From NCBI GenBank assembly GCA_036511855.1, contig DATCBN010000098.1, positions 16,889 through 80,888 of the forward strand: a stretch of 64,000 nt of DNA. The letters run 5' to 3'. Made by a program: the position numbers and the translations under genes. The notes under the pieces were generated by a model. It saw only the letters and a program-made list of their open reading frames with translations. It did no database searches and was not told the origin of the DNA. Numbering within the stretch: position 1 is the first letter of the stretch; each line of letters opens with the position of its first letter. Positions 58,718 to 64,000 of this stretch are shown here, one piece after another. This stretch comes from Candidatus Eremiobacteraceae bacterium. GTDB taxonomy: Bacteria; Vulcanimicrobiota; Vulcanimicrobiia; Eremiobacterales; Eremiobacteraceae.

Positions 58718-60075
58718 GCAACTTTGATGACGAGGAGCGCGAAGTCGTCGGCGATGCGTCCGCCCGCGTATTTCGTCACGCGCGCCACGAGATCTGCTGC
58801 GAAACGGTCGGGGTCGCGGCTGCCGGCGCGGATCCAGCGCACGGCGCCCTCTTCGCCCAGCAGCTCGCCGGCATGGTTGCGGGCTTCTGTCAATCCGTCC
58901 GTGGCGAGCACGAGCATATCTTCCGACTTCAACACGATTCGTTCGGTGGTGAATTCCGATGTCGGCGCCAAGCCTATCACCGGGCCGGTGACCTCGAGGC
59001 GCCGGACATCCTCGCCGCGCCGAAGGAACGACTGGGCGTGGCCGGCGCTTGCGAATGAGAGTGACATGTCGCGATCGTCGAGGATGCCGAGAAACACCGT
59101 GACGAAAGATTCCGGATCGGCCGCAGAACGCGCGAACGCCCGGTTGAATTTCGCGAGCACGACCGCCGGATCGCTATTCTCCTCCGCGAAGGAGCGCACG
59201 GAATACTTGACGCGCGCGGTCTCGACGGCGGCGTTGAGTCCCTTGCCGGAGACGTCTGCGACAAGCACGCTCGACCGGTGCTCGTCGAGCCTATACACGT
59301 CGAAAAGATCTCCGCCCACGGCCGCGTCGCGCGTAGCCGACACGTAGGCGGTGCCGATGCGCACGTATGGGAGCGAATCCCAACCGCTGAGAAACGCCTG
59401 TTGCAATGTGTCCGCGACCACGCGCTCGCGCTCCAGCGCGGCCTGCGTGCGCGATCGCACGACATCGGCGACGATGGCGAGCGCGCCGAACAACAAGATC
59501 AAGGCCGATGTGGAGAACACCGAGCGCCGCAGCAGCGATTGTGCCGCGTCTTCGGATGATTTGCTCTCGGATGCGTAGAGCGTGCCCAGCGCATCGAAAT
59601 CCCCGCGCATTTGGTCGAGCGAGAGCTTTCCGTGTGCGAGCAACTGGAGAGAATCGGGCGCATTTGGGTGGGCGATGAGCACGGTAGCCACACTGCGTTC
59701 CCAAGACTCGTTCATGGAGCGAAGATCGTCGATGAGCGGAAGCTCGGCTTGGAACCCCACGACGCGATTGAGCTGCTCCAACTCTTCGAATTTCGGCCTG
59801 AATTGCTGTACCGCTTTGTAGTATGGTTCGAGATATACGTCTTGTCCGGTTGCGAGAAAGCCCCGGATTCCCGTCTCTTCGTCTATCTGCATGCGGTAGA
59901 GTGTGATCAAATCTTCCGTCGCGGTGTCGATCGCGCTATGACGTTGAAACGCGGCGTTCAGCTCCTTGTACGTAATGTAGGAACCGACGACGGAAACGAT
60001 GAGGGCAAACGCCAGGATTGCGACCGCAGTGAAAGAGCCGCCGGAACGGCCCCGCAGAGACCGTGACGATGTCAT
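58714..60075 (-). CDS. Membrane-anchored PP2C/SpoIIE-type phosphatase with CHASE3-like sensor
   Basis: About 453 residues from ATG 60075 (TTG 60135 is an alternative; neither has a good Shine-Dalgarno). A membrane helix (about 15-36), a periplasmic helical CHASE3-like domain (LNAAFQRHSAIDTATEDLIT, the IDEETGIRGFLATG motif, then ESWERSV), a second helix (about 186-206) and a cytosolic SpoIIE/RsbU-type phosphatase domain follow in order. The phosphatase has GGDLFDVY, VADVSGKGLNAAVETARV, SAGHAQSF and DGLTEARN. These enzymes act in partner-switching control of anti-sigma factors. No RsbV/W homologue is near. The small gene downstream overlaps it. Confidence 0.88.
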   Translation of the reverse strand: MTSSRSLRGRSGGSFTAVAILAFALIVSVVGSYITYKELNAAFQRHSAIDTATEDLITLYRMQIDEETGIRGFLATGQDVYLEPYYKAVQQFRPKFEELEQLNRVVGFQAELPLIDDLRSMNESWERSVATVLIAHPNAPDSLQLLAHGKLSLDQMRGDFDALGTLYASESKSSEDAAQSLLRRSVFSTSALILLFGALAIVADVVRSRTQAALERERVVADTLQQAFLSGWDSLPYVRIGTAYVSATRDAAVGGDLFDVYRLDEHRSSVLVADVSGKGLNAAVETARVKYSVRSFAEENSDPAVVLAKFNRAFARSAADPESFVTVFLGILDDRDMSLSFASAGHAQSFLRRGEDVRRLEVTGPVIGLAPTSEFTTERIVLKSEDMLVLATDGLTEARNHAGELLGEEGAVRWIRAGSRDPDRFAADLVARVTKYAGGRIADDFALLVIKVA

Positions 60076-60270
60076 GAATGAACGGCTGACGGCTACGAAA
60101 TCGCGCAATGTGTTGATCGCTGACGGAAAAGGCAACGGTCCGACGCTCTAAGGTCGGCACCCATTCCAAGGTGGACGCTTCGTCGCCGCGCGAACCGCGG
60201 CCTCCCAATGCAAACACCGGCACCGCAGTGCGCCGCGACGACGAGATCCAAATGCTGCGAGCTACGCGGG

Positions 60271-60603
60271 TCAGGTCTTGACTTCAGCGAACGCCGACTC
60301 GAGCACGGTCTTCAGCTCGCCGCTTTCATGCATCGGGCCGAGAATGTCGGTGTCGCCGTAGAACTTTCCGTCGATGAACACTTTCGGCAATGTAGGCCAA
60401 TTGGTCATCTCGACGAGCCCTTCGCGTTTTGCCGGATCGGCGAGCGCATCGACGACTTCGAACGGATAGCCGAATTGGTTGAAGAATTGAATGGTCTCGA
60501 GGGTGAAGCCGCAACGCGGCATGGACTTCGTACCCTTGCCGTACACCAATATCTTGTGCGCGTTGATGTCGTCTTCGATGGCTTGTTTCACTTCGGGTGT
60601 CAT
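60271..60603 (-). CDS. grxD: Monothiol glutaredoxin (Grx4/GrxD type)
   Basis: A 110-residue monothiol glutaredoxin. The active site reads CGFT instead of CGFS, inside KGTKSMPRCGFTLETIQFF. WPTLPKVFIDGKFYGDTDIL supplies the cis-Pro and glutathione pocket. Such proteins carry [2Fe-2S] clusters, often together with BolA. ATG 60603 has GAGGAG 9 nt upstream. The bolA gene lies 13 bp upstream on the same strand, forming the usual BolA-Grx4 pair. The region 60076-60270 before it shows no gene. Confidence 0.93.
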   Translation of the reverse strand: MTPEVKQAIEDDINAHKILVYGKGTKSMPRCGFTLETIQFFNQFGYPFEVVDALADPAKREGLVEMTNWPTLPKVFIDGKFYGDTDILGPMHESGELKTVLESAFAEVKT

Positions 60604-60616
60604 GGACGGAAGCTCC

Positions 60617-60850
60617 TCATGCGGGTGTGCCGGTCTTGATCTCGACGGCATGCAGACTGCCGTCTTTGAGCGCCTCGCCGAGCGCGGTATATATGAGACG
60701 ATTCCGATCGAGCAGCGGCATGCCCGTAAACTCGCGGGACACCACTGTCAGATTGTAGTGGTCCAGCGTACCGGTGCGGTCGTGCGCCTGCACTACGGCG
60801 TCGGGCAGTTTTTCCCGGATCAGCGTCTCGATTTCTTCGTGGGTTATCAT
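60617..60850 (-). CDS. BolA-family protein
   Basis: A 77-residue BolA protein, partner of the monothiol glutaredoxin. The sequence shows the helix-turn-helix-like core: EEIETLIREKLPDAVVQAHD, then LDHYNLTVVSREFTGMPLLDRNRLIYTAL, ending HAVEIKTGTP. The conserved His of the DxxHYNL region, the cluster ligand partner in BolA-Grx complexes, is visible at DHYNL. ATG 60850; first gene of the bolA-grxD pair, divergent from the CcdA-like gene. Confidence 0.92.
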   Translation of the reverse strand: MITHEEIETLIREKLPDAVVQAHDRTGTLDHYNLTVVSREFTGMPLLDRNRLIYTALGEALKDGSLHAVEIKTGTPA

Positions 60851-60904
60851 CGTTTGGCTGTTTCGCTGAAGAGCCAAGCCAGTCTTGCCGATAACTTCAG
60901 GCGA

Positions 60905-61588
60905 GTGGACTATACCAACATCTACGCGGTCACCGACAAACTGGGCGACGCCATCGGCGATAACTTCGGGCTGGCCGTGGCGCTTATGATCTTGGGCGGG
61001 GTGCTCAGCAGCCTCAGTCCGTCCAGCGTACCGCGCATGGTCGCCATCGTCAATTTCGCCGGTCGCGAGTCGAAGACGATCACGCACGCCGCGTTGCTTT
61101 CGCTCGCTTTTATCCTGGGCATCTGCACCGTATACACCAGCGTCGGCGCACTTGCCGGATCGTTCGGTCAACTCTTGAGCGTGACCGGATTTCTCTACTA
61201 CTTCACCGCGGCGTTGTGCCTGCTCATGGGACTATCGATGATCCGGCTCGTGGAGTTGCCGTGGAAGATGCCCGACCTGCCTATCGTGTCGCACGGCGCC
61301 ACCGGCGCATTTCTGCTCGGCTTCGGTTTTGCGTTTCTCATCGCGCCGGATGCGATGCCTTTCATGATCGCGGCGCTCGCAGTGACGACCTTCAAAGGCA
61401 AAGCGCTGCTCGGCTCTGCGCTGATGTTGGCGTTCGGCATCGGCCATGGCGTACCGGTGCTGTTCGCCGGCATGCTCGCCCCTTGGTATACTAACAATCC
61501 TGCCGTCAAGAAGTGGCAGCTCGCGGCCGAGATGGGCGCAGGCTACGTGCTGGTGTTCCTCGCGATGTTCTTCGCCGTGATCGCATGA
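60905..61588 (+). CDS. CcdA-like membrane protein lacking both catalytic cysteines
   Basis: About 227 residues with six membrane helices in the pattern of CcdA/DsbD transmembrane domains. In helix 1 the motif SPCVLP reads SPSSVPRM, and in helix 4 the PCxxP reads IAPDAMP, so the two redox cysteines are absent. GFGFAFLIAPDAMPFMIAAL and LLGSALMLAFGIGHGVP keep the rest of the family pattern. GTG 60905 is the likely start (GTG 60839 is possible). Without cysteines it cannot shuttle electrons. It may be a transporter derived from the fold. Its stop overlaps the TPR gene (ATGA). Confidence 0.75.
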   Translation: MDYTNIYAVTDKLGDAIGDNFGLAVALMILGGVLSSLSPSSVPRMVAIVNFAGRESKTITHAALLSLAFILGICTVYTSVGALAGSFGQLLSVTGFLYYFTAALCLLMGLSMIRLVELPWKMPDLPIVSHGATGAFLLGFGFAFLIAPDAMPFMIAALAVTTFKGKALLGSALMLAFGIGHGVPVLFAGMLAPWYTNNPAVKKWQLAAEMGAGYVLVFLAMFFAVIA

Positions 61589-62157
61589 TAGAAGAAGTTC
61601 GACCGTACGTCATCCGCACGTACGACCGCTGGATCATCCTCGTCATCGTTCTGGTCGTGGGATACATCTTGTTCCGGCCGGTCTTCGCATTTTCCGCGTA
61701 CTACCGCGGGGTCAGCTTCGAACGCATGCTCTCGATCGACATGGCAAAACACTATTATCAACGCGCGATCGACATCGACGCAAACGTGCCCGAGGGCTGG
61801 ATCGGGCTAGGCGAACTCTACATGATCAACGGACGCGCCAGCCGCGAAGTGCACGATCGCGCGGTCGCCACATTCACAAACGGCGCTGCGGCCAACCCAA
61901 AGAACGCTGTCTTGCCGTTTCTGCTGTGCCGAACGTACTACGAGCAGGGGCACGATTTCAAAGATGCGTTGGCCGCCTGCCAAGACAGCGTGAAAATCGA
62001 TCCGTCCAACAAGTTCGCGTGGGATTATGCCGCCTGGTCGACCCTGCAATTGGGCGACGCGAAGCAGGCGATCGGCTATTGGAAAATCGTGCTCGCGCTC
62101 GACCCGAACTACACCACCGCGCGCATCGCGATCAAAAAATACGCCCCGCGCACGTAG
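61585..62157 (+). CDS. Membrane-anchored TPR protein
   Basis: A 190-residue protein with one membrane helix (about 17-36) and a tetratricopeptide region outside (about 45-185): AKHYYQRAIDIDANVPEGWI, AVATFTNGAAANPKNAVLPF, ALAACQDSVKIDPSNKFAWD and AIGYWKIVLALDPNYTTARI are four TPR-like units. TPRs bind partner proteins. ATG 61585 overlaps the stop of the CcdA-like gene, so the two form a coupled pair. Ends at repeat copy 5. Confidence 0.86.
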   Translation: MIEEVRPYVIRTYDRWIILVIVLVVGYILFRPVFAFSAYYRGVSFERMLSIDMAKHYYQRAIDIDANVPEGWIGLGELYMINGRASREVHDRAVATFTNGAAANPKNAVLPFLLCRTYYEQGHDFKDALAACQDSVKIDPSNKFAWDYAAWSTLQLGDAKQAIGYWKIVLALDPNYTTARIAIKKYAPRT

Positions 62158-62178
62158 CGTTCGTTCGTCCCTCCGTCC

Positions 62179-62278
62179 GTACTAGGGCAAGCCGTACTAG
62201 GGCAAGCATCGCTTGCCCAAAAAATAGGTGAGCGATGCTCACCGTCCTACAAAAATGGGTCGGCTCTGCTCACCCTCC
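62179..62278. repeat. Convergent-gap hairpin repeat, copy 5
   Basis: GTACTAGGGCAAGCC, then GTACTAGGGCAAGCATCGCTTGCCC with the perfect stem, then GGTGAGC-gat-GCTCACC (62227-62243), a GTCCTAC flank and a decayed third module. It lies between convergent TPR and creatininase genes. Confidence 0.85.
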
Positions 62279-62289
62279 GACGGAAAATT

Positions 62290-63093
62290 TCAGTGGTGAT
62301 CCACGCGCTGCGCCGGCCGCCGTGCGTGGATCTCATCGATGAGCTCCACGATTCCGTCTGTGGCCGCCGCGAGCAGTCTATCGCCTTTCTCGGCGCTGGC
62401 CTTTGTGGGGTCTCCCATGACGCCCGTCTTTGAAATCGCGCTCCAATGCTCCATCATGACCAGCGGTCCGTCGCCGCCGACCAGATCCGTCCAGTAATTC
62501 TTGGTGGCTTCGTGGGAAAGCTCACGCACCGCCTTGGACATGTCGACGAGATCGGGCCGCAGTGCGAGGTATATCGAGGTCTCAAATTCGCAGGCATGAT
62601 TCATGCCGCCGATCCGGTCGGATTCGCGTAGCGATTCCGCGGCTTCGTGCACGCCGGGTGCGTTCCAATAGTTGACCGCTGCGACGAGCGCGCCGGTTTC
62701 CACGACGGTGAGCCGCGCGATGATGTCGACGAACGGCGTGTTGCTGCCGTGGCCGTTGACGATGAGGATCCGCCGGAAGCCGTGATGGGTCAGGCTCCGG
62801 CAGACGTCGACGCCATATTTGATGAACGTGTCGGCGCCGATGGTGAGCGCGCCTGGGAAGTCCATGTGATGCGGGCTGTAGCCATGGTTGATGGGCGGGA
62901 CCAGCACGGCGCGTTCGGCAGCCTCCTTGACGGCGCGCTCGCACACTTCAGCGCAGAGCCGCAGATCCGTATCGATGGGCAAGTGCAACCCGTGATCTTC
63001 GATCGTGGCGACCGGAACGACGGCCACCTTGCCCGCCGCTGCTGCTTCTTTCACTTGAGGCCATGTGAGCTCACCATAACGATAGGAGGTCAT
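62290..63093 (-). CDS. Creatininase-family amidohydrolase
   Basis: A 267-residue metal-dependent amidase of the creatininase/MftE superfamily. Motifs are ATIEDHGLHLPIDTD (metal His and Asp), LIVNGHGSNTP and HACEFETS with Glu near residue 170, which supply the binuclear metal site. The family includes creatininase and peptidases that trim cofactor precursors. Substrate is not evident from sequence. ATG 63093 begins the family N-terminus (LTWPQVKEAAAAGKVAVVPV). The divergent region to the DUF309 gene is short. Confidence 0.9.
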   Translation of the reverse strand: MTSYRYGELTWPQVKEAAAAGKVAVVPVATIEDHGLHLPIDTDLRLCAEVCERAVKEAAERAVLVPPINHGYSPHHMDFPGALTIGADTFIKYGVDVCRSLTHHGFRRILIVNGHGSNTPFVDIIARLTVVETGALVAAVNYWNAPGVHEAAESLRESDRIGGMNHACEFETSIYLALRPDLVDMSKAVRELSHEATKNYWTDLVGGDGPLVMMEHWSAISKTGVMGDPTKASAEKGDRLLAAATDGIVELIDEIHARRPAQRVDHH

Positions 63094-63195
63094 GGCGTTC
63101 GACGTTCGCGTCGGATGTCGCGGTCCCTATTCGAGCCCGCCGGCCGCAAGGCGCTCGTCCAGATGCGCCGAACCACACGTGCCGTGAGCGGAGAT

Positions 63196-63528
63196 ATGGA
63201 ACCGGATATGGCCGCATACGCAGCATGTTGGAACGATGCGCGATTCTTCGAAGCCCACGAGACACTCGAACCCCGGTGGATCCGGGAGCGCGACCCCGGC
63301 TTGCAGGCGCTCATCCAGCTGGCGGCCGCGTTGCATCATCTGACGCGGGCGAACGTGCGCGGCGCGAAAACGATGCTCGATCGATGCCTGGCGCGATTCG
63401 ATAGCGCGGGTGCTGCACCGTCCTCGGTCGACCTGACCGAAATGGCCGCCTACGCGCGCCGGCTACAGCGCGAAGCCGGCAACAGCGATTCCGAATCGCT
63501 CATCGCCCAGCGTCCGCATATCGGCTGA
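63196..63528 (+). CDS. DUF309-family protein
   Basis: About 110 residues, all helical, with the DUF309 core motif FFEAHETLEPRW, followed by GLQALIQLAAALHHLTRANVRGAKTML and a conserved Arg/Leu-rich helix. The family is widespread in Terrabacteria; its function is unknown (the conserved His and Glu suggest a metal site). ATG 63196 begins close to the core. Earlier in-frame ATG 63115 and GTG 63184 are possible. Its end converges on the truncated gene with 5 bp between stops. Confidence 0.8.
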   Translation: MEPDMAAYAACWNDARFFEAHETLEPRWIRERDPGLQALIQLAAALHHLTRANVRGAKTMLDRCLARFDSAGAAPSSVDLTEMAAYARRLQREAGNSDSESLIAQRPHIG

Positions 63529-63533
63529 ACGGT

Positions 63534-64000
63534 TTACGGCTTGATCGGCTTCCTGCATTTCGACACCACCGGGTCGTTGCTCGGAAAGACGGCGAAGATC
63601 GTCCCGCTTGGTACCGTGATGTCCTTACCGTGGTGGAAATAATCGAACGCACCGACCACGACGCCGACGCCGACGACTGGAATGGCGCCGAGGTAGCCTG
63701 GGAGATTGTTGGACGCTCCCGCCGATCGCAGGTCCGACGAGTTGTGATCGAGAGCGACGCCCAGTTTTCGTCCGTCGGGCAAGAGAAAATAAAGCGGCTC
63801 CATCACGAGAGATCCGGCGCGTCCGCCCTTGGCGGCCGGCGAAGCCACGGTGACGATGCCCCAGCCGATGGTGTGCGGCTTTAGCACGATGCGATCGTGA
63901 TACGTGACAGAGTTGATGGTTTGGAATTGAAAGAAGTCGCCGGCAAGCGCTTTTTCTGAATAGACCGAATTGGTCGTCTCCACGGCGATCGGGGTGCACG
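63534..64000 (-). CDS. Protein of unknown function, truncated by window edge
   Basis: At least 155 residues are visible on the minus strand; the frame continues past the right edge (upstream codons read CTPIAVETTNS), so the N-terminus is missing. The visible part is beta-rich: FFQFQTINSVTYHDRIVLKP, GIVTVASPAAKGGRAGSLVM and GAIPVVGVGVVVGAFDYFHH, with a Gly-rich hydrophobic stretch and a Lys/Pro end. It could be an exported protein, since IPVG-type loops are common there. Family not recognised. Confidence 0.6.
   Translation of the reverse strand, partial: CTPIAVETTNSVYSEKALAGDFFQFQTINSVTYHDRIVLKPHTIGWGIVTVASPAAKGGRAGSLVMEPLYFLLPDGRKLGVALDHNSSDLRSAGASNNLPGYLGAIPVVGVGVVVGAFDYFHHGKDITVPSGTIFAVFPSNDPVVSKCRKPIKP

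Overview
The window is 64 kb of high-GC bacterial chromosome with dense, short-spaced genes. Start and stop codons often overlap (ATGA or GTGA) and GTG/TTG starts are common. A TonB-dependent receptor, a TonB-like protein and many signal-peptide or lipobox proteins point to a diderm (two-membrane) cell. An R3H/AAA ATPase of the Ycf45 type, a short bacterial family B DNA polymerase, PolX, LivFGHMK, a BMP-type nucleoside importer, an aerobic CO-dehydrogenase style coxDEF set and lysine-rich micro-proteins suggest an uncultivated lineage near Eremiobacterota (WPS-2) or related Terrabacteria. That placement is inference; no rRNA or tRNA gene was found to test it.

Layout. 1-10.6 kb: housekeeping block (Orn/Lys/Arg decarboxylase, R3H ATPase, tmk, thrC, holB, mtnP, DUF151 nuclease, MscS, ychF, glutamate dehydrogenase). 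10.6-17.1 kb: glutaredoxin, TonB-like protein, queG, a degenerate EEP protein, UPF0173 hydrolase, phosphate transporter with its DUF47 partner, arginase. 17.1-25.3 kb: a TonB receptor followed almost without gaps by a nucleoside-type ABC importer and a beta-lactamase-like serine hydrolase, likely one trans-envelope uptake operon. 25.3-27.3 kb: a degenerate HD-GYP membrane protein and, facing it, a previously unannotated 51-codon gene with its own promoter, palindromic operator and folded leader. 27.3-32 kb: ilvE, then a divergent csoR/copA copper module and a membrane protein/regulator pair. 32-45.6 kb: uppS, two PHP-domain enzymes (one is PolX), a pncB-like enzyme, secreted proteins, M42 peptidase, family B polymerase, an oxidoreductase, a HisKA-like/O-methyltransferase fusion and a secreted beta-propeller. 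45.7-50.5 kb: livFGMHK operon. 50.6-54.9 kb: DUF1858-Mrp fusion, then a row of cupredoxin-like lipoproteins (one frameshifted, one with its copper ligands lost) and a TlpA-type thioredoxin. 54.9-58.2 kb: coxD-coxE-xdhC. 58.3-64 kb: a 26-residue lysine-rich peptide, a PP2C phosphatase with a small partner protein, bolA-grx, a cysteine-less CcdA homologue, a TPR protein, creatininase, DUF309, and a gene cut by the right edge.

Themes. (1) Five copies of one hairpin repeat family sit only in convergent gene gaps, probably as bidirectional terminators. (2) The strongest candidate for something undescribed is the small gene at 26778-26933: its two tandem DTGVFG repeats are identical as protein but differ at codon third positions, which argues that the peptide itself is under selection. 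(3) Several proteins look redesigned: a thymidylate kinase that can only start at a non-standard codon, a fused O-methyltransferase, a CcdA without cysteines, and an HD-GYP without its metal ligands. No insertion sequence, prophage or CRISPR array was seen.
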